Assembly (NCBI RefSeq): GCF_023898315.1
Contig: NC_064617.1
Coordinates: 713,517,202-713,581,201, forward strand
Direction: 5' to 3'
Length of the DNA stretch: 64,000 nucleotides
From: Schistocerca nitens
Taxonomy: Eukaryota > Arthropoda > Insecta > Orthoptera > Acrididae
A program made the position numbers and the translations under genes. Position 1 is the first letter of the stretch. The number at the start of each line of letters is the position of its first letter. The notes below the pieces were generated by a model. That model searched no databases. It was given only the letters and a program-made list of their open reading frames with translations, and was not told where the DNA came from. Shown piece by piece: positions 32,376-42,825 of the stretch.

Positions 32376-32945
32376 AATGGATGAGGAGCGCGGTGGCTCC
32401 CGTGGTGGGAGCGCAGGGCCAGCCTGGGAAGAGCGGCGAGTGTCTGTGGTGCGCTGACTCGCGGCCGTTCACCCCCGAGCTGTTCCCGCGGCCCCATTGA
32501 GCGGAGCCGGTGCCCGCGGCTCTACCTGGCCGCCACCCGCGCGCACAGAGGGAAAAAAGCAAAGCGCGGCTCCCGCCCCCGCTGCCGCTGCCGGCGCCGC
32601 CGTCAGTGAAACCGTCACCACCCCGCCCGGGTGCATTCACTTTTTAAAAGGGCGCCCCCTGCTTCGCCGCAAAAAAAATCTGCGGAGATGCGCCGCGCGT
32701 CCGCGGGCGCCTTCCTGCCGCCTCCTTCCTCTGCAAATCACAGACAAAGCTCTGCCAACCCGGACCATCTGCGCCAGAAAACTTGAGAATGCTTCCCCAA
32801 AATACTGGAGAGCGGACGAGAGGCTGGACTAGGGTATTGGGTTACATCCGGCCAGGTGCTCAATCGCCGGCCTGTTGACCACTGGCCTGTTGCGTTCGCG
32901 ACCAGCTGGAGTTTCCGCGGAAGTCCACTGTGCGCCATACATCCG
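32376..32945. promoter_or_regulatory. GC- and CpG-rich island, possible promoter or first exon
   Basis: About 350 bases (32385-32735) stand out for dense CpG and GC blocks (GCGGCCCC, CCGCTGCCGCTGCCGGCGCC, GCGCCGCGCGTCCGCGGGCGCC) between AT-rich flanks. Frames of 94-111 codons cross it on both strands without a domain. It follows the mariner right end directly. A host promoter or untranslated exon is possible; unproven. Confidence 0.35.
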
Positions 32946-33254
32946 TCCTGAAACCCTGGGTGGCAGGGGCTACTTTTTATTGTTTCCCTAAGTTATTTTT
33001 CAGCTTCTACCATAATTTAAAAAAAATGCTGAGTCTTCTTAAATGCGAACTTTTTAAGTTACGCTTTTCCATCACTTTTATGCAATTATATTCTAATACG
33101 CCGTATTTGCTTAATTCACTGTATATACCAAGAAAGAAGTTACCCGATTTGTTTGTTTTTCAACGAGGACTGTCCAACGTGTCAACAAAGAACTGCGTTC
33201 CACTCACAGCCATGTAACATAGCCTAAGAACGGCGTTCTAAAAAGGTACTACCC
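32946..33254. other. Unassigned
   Basis: AT-rich; the 95-codon frame at 32930-33217 has no recognisable motif. Nothing else seen. Confidence 0.4.
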
Positions 33255-33261
33255 GACAGGA

Positions 33262-33620
33262 ACGCCGGCCGGTGTGGCCGAGCTTCAGGCTGGAACCGCG
33301 GGACCGCTACGGTCGCAGGTTCGAATCCTGCATCGGGCATGGATGTGTGTGATGTCCTTAGGTTAGTTAGGTTTAAGTAGTTCTATGTTCTAGTGGACTG
33401 ATGACCTGAGATGTTAAGTCCCATGCGCGACTGCTACGGTCGCAGGTTCGAATCCTGCCTCGGGCATGGATGTGTGTGATGTCCTTAGGTTAGTTAGGTT
33501 TAAGTAGTTCTAGGTTCTAGGGGACTGATGACCACAGATGTTAAGTCCCATAGTGCTCAGAGCCATTTGAACCATTTGTTAAGTCCCATAGTGCTCAGAG
33601 CCATTTGGACCATTCGAACT
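33262..33620 (+). mobile_element. SINE (family 1) interrupted by another family-1 SINE
   Basis: The outer copy runs 33262-33424 (head CCGGCCGGTGTGGCCGAG with a short deletion, body, TGTTAAGTCCCAT) and resumes at 33590-33620 (AGTGCTCAGAGCCATTTGG). GACAGGA at 33255-33261 and 33621-33627 marks its own target duplication. Confidence 0.93.
33425..33576 (+). mobile_element. Inner 5'-truncated SINE (family 1)
   Basis: Starts within the tRNA head at GCGCGACTGCTACGGTCGC and ends GAGCCATTTGAACCAT. It is bounded by the 13-mer TGTTAAGTCCCAT, a piece of the outer SINE, at 33412-33424 and 33577-33589. Confidence 0.92.
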
Positions 33621-33627
33621 GACAGGA

Positions 33628-34042
33628 CCTGGAGATGAAAGTCAAGCGGTGTCAATAGCTCGCGAAGGGCCACGTAAATTATATTTATGCCGAGAATTTA
33701 CTTTTTCATAAGCTTTTGACCGAATTTGCCCTTAGTTCCTTGTTTAATAAAACATTATTTCAGTATCCTGTTGCAGTTGCAACTAGATTAGGATGTTAGT
33801 GACGTGATATTGTGTAAACACCGCTCTGTTTCTACAAAAAGAAGCAAATTTTAACATGATAACCAGAGAAAAGTAAGTGATACTCCAAATTAGCTCCTGA
33901 TGAATGAGGGGTTTTCAGGTGACAGCACGTTTTAGTTGCTAGAAGTACAGTAAAAGGGGGGGTGGGGGGTGGACCAAGGATCACATCGAATAACTTACAG
34001 AACTGTATCGTGAAGTACCTTGTATGCAAAAACTGGCAGATT
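33628..34042. other. Unassigned
   Basis: Contains a short G run (33957-33972). No gene or repeat recognised. Confidence 0.4.
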
Positions 34043-34053
34043 AACATTACACA

Positions 34054-34244
34054 GCCGGCCGCTGGTGGCCGAGCGGTTCTGGCGCTACAGTCTGGAACCG
34101 CGCGACCGCTACGGTCGCAGGTTCGAATCCTGCCTCGGGCATGGATGTGTGTGTTGTCCTTAGGTTAGTTAGGTTTAAGTAGTTCTAAGTTCTAGGGGAC
34201 TTATGACCTCAGCAGTTGAGTCCCATAGTGCTCAGAGCCATTTG
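34054..34244 (+). mobile_element. tRNA-derived SINE (family 1)
   Basis: Complete copy GCCGGCCGCTGGTGGCCGAG to GAGCCATTTG. 11-bp duplication AACATTACACA at 34043-34053 and 34245-34255. Confidence 0.96.
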
Positions 34245-34346
34245 AACATTACACAAACAACAATGTAAAAAAAAAAGAAAGAATAGGACGCACAAAGATA
34301 CGGGTGAAAAATTTCTAGTAAAGTACTCCAATTGTAAACCAAAGTG

Positions 34347-34538
34347 GCCGGCATCGGTGGCCGAGCGGTTCTAGGCGCTTCATTCCGGAACCGCGCGACT
34401 GCTACGGTCGCAGGTTCGAATCCTGCCTCGGGCATGGATGTGTGTGATGGCCTTAGGTTAGTTAGGTTTATGTAGTTCTAAGTTCTAGGGGACTGATCAC
34501 CTCAGATTTAAAGTCCCATAGAGCTCAGAGTCATTTTT
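34347..34538 (+). mobile_element. tRNA-derived SINE (family 1)
   Basis: GCCGGCATCGGTGGCCGAGC to AGAGTCATTTTT. Perfect 15-bp duplication TTGTAAACCAAAGTG at 34332-34346 and 34539-34553. It lacks the GAACC tail. Confidence 0.96.
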
Positions 34539-34553
34539 TTGTAAACCAAAGTG

Positions 34554-34932
34554 TTATAAAAACTAACAACAGTGCTAAAAACCAAGGGAATACCTCAAAA
34601 CATGCAAGCAGACATTGTTTTCTGATGTGAGTGGAAATCGGACAGTAGTTATTGTAAGGATCATCAACATTTCTTGAAACGACTTTTTTTAAATGCAGAA
34701 AGCAAGTCATATTGTAAATGTGTTACAGACCACTGATGATGCTTTATTTCAATGAAACGAAACACACTAACAAAAATACGCATTTTGTCATTATTGTGGG
34801 CTATTACCCATAGCTGTGTTATATCCGTTATTTTACCGATAGTACGAATCACTGTAGGTTACGACGGCTCAAACAGCCTGCGACTACCAAAGTTTCCTTC
34901 CTACCATCAACCATACTTTCTCTCGAAAGTGT
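34554..34932. other. Unassigned
   Basis: AT-rich stretch between two SINEs; no gene or repeat recognised. Confidence 0.4.
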
Positions 34933-34944
34933 ACTACAGTAAAT

Positions 34945-35141
34945 GGTTCAAATGGCTCTGAGCACTATGGGACTTAACAGCTGAGGTCATCAGTCCCCTA
35001 GAACTTAGAACTGCTTAAACCTAACTAACCTAAGGACATCACACACACATCCATGCCCGAGGCAGGATTCGAACCTACGACCGTAGCGGTCGCGCGGTTC
35101 CAGACTGAAGCGCCTAGAACCGCTTGGCCACATCGGCCGGG
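34945..35141 (-). mobile_element. tRNA-derived SINE (family 1), reverse
   Basis: GGTTCAAATGGCTCTGAGC to CACATCGGCCGG, with the box-B complement GGATTCGAACC. 12-bp duplication ACTACAGTAAAT at 34933-34944 and 35142-35153. Confidence 0.96.
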
Positions 35142-35153
35142 ACTACAGTAAAT

Positions 35154-35640
35154 AAAACGCCTATAAAACGCTGCACATGGCAACGTATTTGCCGTGAGAC
35201 ACAGTTGCAACATCTGAAATCCATCGCCCTTGACCTCTGCTCTGTCTCGTAAATGCGGCAGTCCTGGGTACGTGGATAAATCACAAATTCCGCCGATGTG
35301 CCCCCGCACACGAACGGACCCGGTCTGCTGGCAGATCAGAGAGCTAGGAGGTACGGATTGCACGATGGTGGAAAACGAAGGGCCGCAGATCGGTGCTCCG
35401 GACCTGTAGAGATACCCACGGTACTGACCCACGGTTCTGGCCCGTCGCAGAAATCCGCTCGTGTTTGGCAAGCTAACGATCATCGGTTTCAAGGCGGACA
35501 GGAATTACTGACATAAGTGAATGCTTGTCCCTTTCCTCTAATTTCCGAGCGACAAATGCGAAGGGGAATAATGCGATGAACGTTTGGAGTTTGGTACCTC
35601 ACGAAAGGCCACTGCTTAGTGAACCAAAGTGACCAGAAAC
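35154..35640. other. Unassigned, moderately GC-rich
   Basis: A minus-strand 155-codon frame (35492-35025) crosses this stretch, but it runs on into the SINE at 34945-35141, so its length is partly repeat-driven. No domain recognised. Confidence 0.4.
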
Positions 35641-35653
35641 TGGAGAGCAGTTG

Positions 35654-35851
35654 GCCGGTCGAAGTGGCCGTGCGGTTAAAGGCGCTGCAGTCTGAAACCG
35701 CAAGACCGCTACGGTCGCAGGTTCGAATCGTGCCTCGGGCATGGATGTTTGTGATGTCCTTAGGTTAGTTAGGTTTAACTAGTTCTAAGTTCTAGGGGAC
35801 TAATGACCTCAGCAGTTGAGTCCCATAGTGCTCAGAGCCATTTGAACCATT
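35654..35851 (+). mobile_element. tRNA-derived SINE (family 1)
   Basis: GCCGGTCGAAGTGGCCGTG to GAGCCATTTGAACCATT. Perfect 13-bp duplication TGGAGAGCAGTTG at 35641-35653 and 35852-35864. Confidence 0.97.
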
Positions 35852-36114
35852 TGGAGAGCAGTTGACTGTAGAAGTATAGTGTGGTCCAACGATTCACGAC
35901 TTTTCCTCCTTTCAAATGATTCAAGATGTCGAGCGAACTGATGTGACGTTTGACCCGGCAGTATGTAGTTCAAGCCACAGGTAGTTCAGTGGTACTTTTT
36001 TTTATTTAGACATTCTTAGTGGATAAATGTTGCCTTTCTTCTACATCTGCTGTGGATACTCCAGTCTTCCAAGATAACGACAGCCGTGCTCATAGGCCTG
36101 CAGGCGTGGGATTC

Positions 36115-36306
36115 TGGCGCGTGGATGTGCTGCGTGGTTAGAGGCGCCATGTCACGAATTGCGCGGCCCGTACCGCCGGGGTTTCGAGTCCTCCCTCGGG
36201 TATGGGTGTGTGTGTCGTTCTCAGCGTAAGTCAGTTTAAGTAGTGTGTAAGTCTAGGGACCGATGACCTCAGCAGTTTGGTCCCTTAGGAATTCAGACAC
36301 ATGTGA
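36115..36306 (+). mobile_element. tRNA-derived SINE (family 2)
   Basis: Eroded head, GGCGCCATGTCACGAATTGC, box B GGTTTCGAGTCCTCC, body GTAAGTCAGTTTAAGTAGTG and GTCTAGGGACCGATGACCTC, tail CAGACACATGTGAACTTT. No clear target duplication found. Confidence 0.8.
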
Positions 36307-36309
36307 ACT

Positions 36310-36834
36310 TTTTTTTGCGTGTGTTTGTCGTTTGACGAAGGCTCAGGCACTACATTGTGGCTCGACTGGACAGGTAAATCATTCTATCTTAATCCCACAT
36401 TTAGTGGAAATTTGGAAGAGCTGATTAAAATTCCCACAATTTGGTAGCTTTACGCACGGGCAGCCACTATCCCCCTCCCGACCCCCTGCCCAAAAAACAC
36501 ATTTCTCAGCTAATTTTGGGAGAATAAATCAGCATGAAAATTAAAGTCTCTAAAATGCCGAGGATTTCTACACACTGAACTGTACATGTACCACAAGATA
36601 CTTCTGAGTTGCGTCTGGGAAGCCCTGTGCACGTGGATGGACTTATCACCCGGCCATTCATGCCCCTATCACGCCATAGCGGAGAAGTGAGCCAACAGTT
36701 CTCGAACTGCAGCCGCTATTTGCATATATATGTAAAAATACCTCACTAGTGATCTGAAAGGAATGAGAGACAACGAAAGGAATCCGAAGAACAAAATAAA
36801 TAGATGTTTGCTTCACAATTCCTACTGAGTAATC
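36310..36834. other. Unassigned
   Basis: No gene, repeat or inverted end recognised between two SINEs. Confidence 0.4.
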
Positions 36835-36845
36835 AAGTCTGTCTT

Positions 36846-37031
36846 AGATCGCCTCGGTAGCTACGCGATCAGTGGGGCGGATTGCCAAGCGAAGGGGCCC
36901 GGGTTCGATTTCTGGAGATCTTCCCCGCTCGGGGACTCTGTCTTGTAATGTCCATACGTTCGTATCTTCATAATTGATATTCCACCATTGAGATGGCTAA
37001 ATTGCGTGTCCCGAATGTCAATAAATGAAAA
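36846..37031 (+). mobile_element. tRNA-derived SINE (family 4-like)
   Basis: AGATCGCCTCGGTAGCTACG with box B GGTTCGATTTC and CCCGCTCGGGGACTCTGTC, ending in AATAAATGAAAA. Perfect 11-bp duplication AAGTCTGTCTT at 36835-36845 and 37032-37042. The body differs from the copy at 6683 after the first third, so this may be a separate subfamily. Confidence 0.8.
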
Positions 37032-37042
37032 AAGTCTGTCTT

Positions 37043-37419
37043 CAATTAACGCAATTACCTAATTTTATAAAGTAAGTCTACATCAGAAATTCTGGAAGTT
37101 ATACATACTGTATCTATGTAAGAATGTTGGGTTATTTTATACTAGCAGGACCGAATATGCAGCAAGTTGTCATTCAAGATTGTTGCATGAAACTTAGGAA
37201 GTAGCAGATAGTGAGATTATTTTACCATTCAATAAGTTTTTTAGTTTCTGTTCTTGTTTAATATTTCCTGGTACATCCTCTTCATCTGTATTTTGCACTT
37301 GTTTTTCAGTCTTTAATTTTTTTGTATGGAATAATTCTATCTAATTTCATTCCACAACTTTAGCGTGTTTTTCGTTCAACTAACTTGGACTTGAATAACT
37401 GTTATCTGCAATATAACTT
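37043..37419. other. Unassigned AT-rich sequence
   Basis: Nothing recognised. Confidence 0.4.
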
Positions 37420-37434
37420 GAACTAGGCATTTCA

Positions 37435-37633
37435 AATGGTTCAAATGGCTCTGAGCACTATGGGACTTAACATCTCAGGTCATCAGTCCCCTAGGACTTA
37501 GAACTACTTAAACCTAACTAACCTAAGGACATCATACACATCCATGCCCGAGGCAGGATTCGAACCTGCGACCGTAGCGGTCGCTCGGTTCCAGACTGAA
37601 GCGCCTAGAACCGCTCGGCCACCAAAGGCCAGC
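37435..37633 (-). mobile_element. tRNA-derived SINE (family 1), reverse
   Basis: AATGGTTCAAATGGCTCTGA to CCACCAAAGGCCAGC. 16-bp duplication TGAACTAGGCATTTCA around both ends (about 37419-37434 and 37634-37649). Confidence 0.96.
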
Positions 37634-37649
37634 TGAACTAGGCATTTCA

Positions 37650-38639
37650 TTTTGTTTCTAACAGTGATAGTGAATACTTATGAATGTTATTTGCAGCTGT
37701 TAAGTCATTGTGTACGCAAGTTTTTAACAGATATTTGACATCTTCAACTAAGTGGAAACGCAACGTTGCCCTGCAAACGGCGACTTCAACACGGGGACGC
37801 TACACAAGCGGTCGGTCTCTTTATTTTTTCGTACGTGCATATTAATCAGGCAAACGCACGCAGCCCCAGGCTGACCGTAACCGCTATCAGGAAGAAATCC
37901 GACACAGTTCTTAAGTCCACAGATGGAACCAACTGGAAGTTGCGTAAGCCAAAAGGGTAGGGAGGAGTCTCCATTAAGAGAAGAAGGGGAAAAATAGTAG
38001 ACTGACTTCCTCAACGTATGTGTAAACGACTGAAAGAACAGCATTCCCCTAGTTTAAACTATCTCCGTAGCTGCTGTGTTCACAGCGTGATGCTACGTGA
38101 AATACTGATGATGGTTAGTACAGACTTCGATTTTACCTAGTGTAAATTATGAAGTCAAAGTTGTGAGAGACTGTTATTATTATACATTTTCTTCTCAAAT
38201 TTTTGACGAAGTTTCTCAAATGTTATATTCCTCTGAATTATAATTTCTTAGATGTTACGCTATATCTATGTACTAAGTACCGATGTAAACAAATTGCAAT
38301 GAGTATATAAAAACATTTTATATATCTATATTGTTGCCGTGTGTGGCACGTTACAAGTGTTGTGACGAAAAAAAAAATGCGGTGTGTGTTTGGGGGGGAG
38401 AGGAGGGGGGAGGAGGAGGGAGAGAATCCAATCATCAATGAATGGCTTCATTGCATGTGGCATACCTGAAGAAATTTGTTGACTATCCTGCTCTCAGAAT
38501 TGAGGTCATTATCTGGAGTGGAGAAGCTGTTAGACGGATTAGCGTTATGTCTGCTGGGGGTTAATTTGTATACGCTGTGTTTATGTTACGCGGCGTTTGA
38601 AGACTCCATCATTTTTTGGGCTTAGTTATGACGTGACAG
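37650..38639. other. Unassigned; purine-rich G/A tract at 38391-38425
   Basis: No coding or repeat signal. A strand-asymmetric run of G and A (GGGGGGGAGAGG, then GGGGAGGAGGAGGG) could adopt triplex or G-rich structure. Confidence 0.4.
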
Positions 38640-38930
38640 AATACCGCACCGCCAGGACTTGGGCGCCGTTGAGGTCGTTGCGCTGCTGGCCGCTCCTTAT
38701 TTACGTCCGCCCGCAGAGCCAGAGCCTTGGGAAGGCCGGACGGCTCCATTTGCATCGCTGATGAGTTGCACAACTCACCCCGCGCAGCAGATTCGCCACG
38801 CTTGTGGCTGTTGCCGTCCCGTTAGCCACTTCGCGATGCGGGCCGTTTATTGCCGCGGCGACTAGTTTACCTCGCAGTTTGTTTACGTCTCAGCAGCAAA
38901 TACCCAGTGACGTCAACAGAAGTGTCCGCG
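38640..38930. promoter_or_regulatory. GC-rich patch with a consensus CRE
   Basis: CpG-rich relative to its flanks and ending in TGACGTCA at 38908-38915, the palindromic cAMP-response-element consensus. ATTTGCAT, an octamer-like string, lies at about 38749. No gene attaches to it within view, so a regulatory role is speculative. Confidence 0.3.
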
Positions 38931-38997
38931 ATCGACTGCTGACACACAAACTACGACTTCTCTTCTCACTAAACGTGGGAGACAAAGAAATGGTACA

Positions 38998-39492
38998 ATG
39001 AAGTCTTCTTGGGTTATCAGCCGAGCCAAGGCATCGTTCTGCGGCAACGTTTCAGTAAGTTTCCTGCTCGCCATCTTCAGGCGAAGTGTCGGATTCATGT
39101 GCAGCTCATATCTTTATAGACGCTGGAGCTGGTCGTTTTGCCCGAGTGGTTCTAGGCGCTTCAGTCCGGAACCGCGCTGCTGCTACGGTCGCAGGTTCGA
39201 ATCCTGTCTCGGGCATGGATGTTTGTGATGTCCTTAGGTTTAAGTAGTTCTAAGTCTCGGGGACTGACGACCTTGGATGTTAAGTCCCATAGTGCTCAGA
39301 GCCATTTGAACCATAGACGCTGGACAACAGGCTCCTCCGCCTCCGGAGTCGCGCGTTTGGCCCAGCCGTTGCAGAGGGGCCTTCGGTCCAGCGTCTATGA
39401 AGATACGAACTGGACATCGACACTCCGGCACTCGTCGAAACGTTACCGCAAAACGACGCCTTGATTCGGCCGATAACCCGAGAAGACTTCAT
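38998..39492. mobile_element. Foldback (long inverted repeat) element with SINE insertion
   Basis: The left arm begins ATGAAGTCTTCTTGGGTTAT and the complement of the right arm begins ATGAAGTCTTCTCGGGTTAT. Similarity continues through GGCATCGTTCTGCGGCAACG versus GGCGTCGTTTTGCGGTAACG and ends at TAGACGCTGGA in both arms. Arms of about 105-130 bp enclose a core of roughly 60 bp (39325-39385). A SINE at 39128-39312 sits at the inner end of the left arm. No coding capacity; non-autonomous. Confidence 0.82.
39128..39312 (+). mobile_element. tRNA-derived SINE (family 1) inside foldback element
   Basis: Head shortened (GCTGGTCGTTTTGCCCGAG), box B intact, one TTAGG repeat deleted from the body (TTAGGTTTAAGTAG). 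12-bp duplication ATAGACGCTGGA at 39116-39127 and 39313-39324. Confidence 0.93.
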
Positions 39493-39556
39493 CTTTCTAA
39501 ATTCCCCGAGAAAGCCTGCATTCCCATGAAGAAAAGATACATTGCTGTCGTCATTG

Positions 39557-39960
39557 TTGTTGTGGTGATAGTTGTGGTCTTTAGTTTCAAAACTGATTTA
39601 TGCAGCTGTCCATGCTAGTCTATCCTCTGCATGCCTTTTCATATTTACCTTAACTACTGCCACCCACACTCATTTCAACCTTTTTGCTATAGTCCTGCTT
39701 TGCTTTCTCTCTAAAATTTGTACCCCTCCGCCACTTCTCTCTTTGTCAGACTGATCTTTCTTTGCTGTCTTGGAATGAGTATTATCTTTCAGTTAACTTT
39801 TGCAAGATGCTACTTTTCACTCAAATTCGATTCAGTACCTCCTCATTGCTGATCTGATGTACCCAACTTACCTTCAAATATCCTTCTGTAGTACCACATT
39901 CCAGAATCTTCTACGCTTTCTTTCAGAACCATTTGTCGTAAAAAAAAGATCAGTTCACTG
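39557..39960 (-). mobile_element. RTE-type LINE 3' region, diverged, reverse strand
   Basis: Parallels the 3' end of the copy at 21847 in order: GTGGTCTTTAGTTTCAAAAC, GCAGCTGTCCATGCTAGTCTATCC, CTCATTGCTGATCTGATG, CTTCTGTAGTACCACATTCC. Strongly diverged, with no open frame left. Confidence 0.6.
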
Positions 39961-40199
39961 GAATTGAAGAAATAATGTGAGTGAACCAAGGAAAGGAAGG
40001 AAAAAGACGCAGAGACGACATCGGCATGATGAAGATTTTGTCAGTGAGAATTTCGGCTGTTAATCAAGAAGATTGCTCTTGTTTTATAGACTGGCTTTCG
40101 AAGTAAACTGATAAACTTCAGTAAGGAGATAGAAATCAACTGGAGAGACCGGAGACTAATTTTAACTTGTACTTAGGACAACATTAAGGGTGCGACTGA

Positions 40200-41000
40200 G
40201 CTGCGGAGAAACAAACAAACAGCGTGGGAATGGGAAGACAAGTCAGATAAGATTGTTGTCTTTCGGCAACTCTTCAAACTGTATGGAGAGTGAGTGGCGT
40301 TTTGAAAGGATGCGGAAACTTCAGGATATGAGGAGGACTCATCGACACCATCAAGTGTGTAGGTGACCTGGTAGTGCTCGCCAAAAATGAAAAACAGCTG
40401 CAACACCAAGGCAAATGGCATAGAAACCAAAGTTGAGAAATCAAAAGTGATGCGGATATCAAAACGGGAGAAACCTTTGAGGATAGGTCGACAATCGAGA
40501 ACTGGAGAATTCGATGCAGTTCAAGTTCTCGGCAAGCTTGCTGATAAAGGATGCCCACTGCACAAATGAAATTTGATCAAGAATCGCCATGACCAAAGCC
40601 GCATTCAACAAGAAGAGGACTCTGGTGACTAGCAGGTTGAACTTGGAGTTGAGGAAGAATCTGGTGATGCGCTGTAACTGGAGGATTTCACTGTACGGAG
40701 CAGAGATATGAACCATGAGAAAAACTGAGAAAAATTACCTGCCAAGTTCTGAGATGTGTGCTGCAAAAGAATAGAAAAGATCAAGTGCACAGATCGCGTG
40801 ACAAACGACGAGGTACTGAGAAGAGTGGGGGAGGAGAAAACTATTCTGAATACGATTCTTCAAAGGAAGGCCAACTGGATAGGATACATATTTAGACACG
40901 ACGCCATCAAACTACAGAACGAACAAGAAGAAGAATTCAACATCTGGGTGACACGACAGATGGAAGGAGATACAGGAGACTGAAGAAACTGAAGGCAGGG
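40200..41000 (+). pseudogene. Diverged RTE-like reverse transcriptase C-terminal remnant
   Basis: Translated fragments in shifting frames include AMTKAAFNKKRTLVTSRLN (near 40590-40650), then the 40756-40983 frame with RIEKIKCTDRVTNDEVLRRVGEEKT and RKANWIGYIFRH. This is the C-terminal arrangement of RTE-type LINEs but a different lineage from subfamilies A and B. Many stops. No tail identified. Confidence 0.6.
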
Positions 41001-41065
41001 AACATTGGCATCAGAAATTCTCCGTACGAAGACACGGGTTTGTCACTAAGCAGAATACTACCTAA

Positions 41066-42490
41066 CTACCTAATAATAATTTGTTGTCCACGTTTCATTT
41101 CCGTACAAGGTTGCTCTCACAAATATCTTCAGAAATACTGCATTTGACAGTGCTGTATAATTCGACGGAACTGTCCTTCAAAGTTGTTCCTTCGGATATG
41201 CATCGAACTATACAGATATGGTGAAAAACAAACACTTTAAAAACTGTATCTCATGCCAAAGCAAGGCAAACTGACGAGAAAAACACTGTCTCATCTTATG
41301 CGAGCACTATGGGATGTGGACACTACGACATGTTTAGGATATGTCTGGCGGCCGCCGTGTTAAGGCAACCGCTTGCGATAAGCGGGAAATCCGGGTTCGA
41401 GTCCCAGTCCGGCAAAAATTTTTGTATGTCTATAGTAAACGATAGAGCCGATGTAATATCTTACTCGCAATTTGCGAATACATTTCATAATCTTTAGGAA
41501 AGACTTCCTGACATTTAAATTTGTATTCGAAGAGCACAAATTTCTTTTTACCAGAAACGCTTCCCTTGATGTTAACAGTCTACATTTCATTCCTTCCTAC
41601 TTCGGCCATCGCCAGTAATTTTGTTGCCCGGAAACACATCTCCTGCTTTTAGTGTCTCATTTCCTAATCTAATTCCCCCAGCATCGCGCGATTGAACTGA
41701 TTACATTCTATTACCTTTCCTTTACTTTTATTGATATGTATCTTATAATCATTTTTTAACATGACACAGGATGCAGGCAGAGGCAAGGGTTACCAGTGCC
41801 GGTAGGTAGGCCGATATGAAATGAAAAGAGAGGATTAAAAGAAACGCTTGGTGTATTTTTCAGTCATGGTATACACAAGGGGTTCACCCTGGGGGAAGAG
41901 TCGAAGGACAATTGGCAGTCTAAGAGTTGGAGGAATAGGAAATGGTGCAGGTAGCCATTCAGTTCTATGCGAGTGGTGGCCAGACCTCGTAAGCAGAAAC
42001 TCAGAAGCCGTCCGGTCTGGACAAAGGCTAGTCAGACAATGACTGCACTGATCGGGTGCTGAAAAACAAGAGCGAGAAGCAACCCTGTTCTACGCTTCTG
42101 TGCCTTCTGACAGCCTCCTCGCTAGCCCGCTGTTGGCTACACCGGTGGCACAGATTCGCCAGCGAATTCAGCAGAGGGGTAAAGGCGTCTCTCGTCAGTG
42201 GCTTTAGCTGGACGGAATTGACTCGGTTCTAAAAGGCAGGCAGCCTGGGTCACATGGCACGGCAGAAGTTACACTGAGAGAATACTTCTAAAGACTTGTC
42301 TGGAACCTTTCGAATAGTTTGTATTTGAACTGAATCCCTAAGCAACCCAAGACTGGCAGGCCATTCTGCACATCATCACCCATTCTGTTCATCTTCTCCT
42401 TCAGGTGCTCTACCGTCTCTGACTACATGACAGTGTCATCGGCAAACGTCAGCGTTTTTATTTCTTCTCCCTGAACTGTACTGTAATGCT
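41066..42490 (-). mobile_element. RTE-type LINE copy in three reverse-strand pieces
   Basis: Pieces at 41066-41145 (CCACGTTTCATTTCCGTACA), 41484-41765 (GACTTCCTGACATTTAAAT, AGTGTCTCATTTCCTAATC) and about 42370-42490 (CTACCGTCTCTGACTACATG, GTTTTTATTTCTTCTCCCTG) run in the same order as 22210-22640 of the copy at 21847. Two intruders of about 340 and 600 bp separate them. The first carries a tRNA-like segment; the second (41766-42369) is unassigned. Confidence 0.7.
41347..41415 (+). repeat. tRNA-like segment, 3' two thirds
   Basis: CCGCTTGCGATAAGCGG forms a five-pair anticodon-type stem and CCGGGTTCGAGTCC is a good T-arm/box B ending GTCCGGCA. The D-arm side is degraded, so it is probably a SINE head and not a working tRNA. 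Confidence 0.5.
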
Positions 42491-42618
42491 ATCCTGGTTG
42501 TTAGGGTATATACGAGTACTTCACCACTGGCTTACACATAATTGTGCTTTATTGTTGAAATGGGTAAGTGTAAAGTATAAAAGGGTAAGCTGAAAAATTT
42601 CTGTCTCTCGTAGGAAAA

Positions 42619-42813
42619 TGGTTCAAATGGCTCTGAGCACTATGGGACTTAACTTCTGAGGTCATCAATCCCCTAGAACTTAGAACTACTTAAACCTAAC
42701 TAACCTAAGGACATCACACACACCCATGCCCGAGGCAGGATTCGAACCTGCGACCGTAGCGGTCGCGCGGTTCCAGACTGTAGCGCCTAGAACTGCTCGG
42801 CCACCCCGGCCGG
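42619..42813 (-). mobile_element. tRNA-derived SINE (family 1), reverse
   Basis: TGGTTCAAATGGCTCTGAGC to CCACCCCGGCCGG, box-B complement intact. Perfect 12-bp duplication CTCGTAGGAAAA at 42607-42618 and 42814-42825. Confidence 0.97.
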
Positions 42814-42825
42814 CTCGTAGGAAAA

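Noticed and set aside
35025..35492. 155-codon minus-strand frame
   Set aside because: It runs into a family-1 SINE at 34945-35141 and ends in the SINE-derived peptide ASVWNRATATVVGSNP. The non-SINE part has no domain.
33262..35851. Cluster of SINEs as a tandem array or satellite
   Set aside because: Each copy has its own distinct target duplication and intervening unique sequence, so they are independent insertions.
41347..41415. Functional tRNA gene
   Set aside because: Only the anticodon and T arms are convincing. The D arm and the acceptor 5' strand are degraded and no variable region fits, so it is listed as a tRNA-like repeat.
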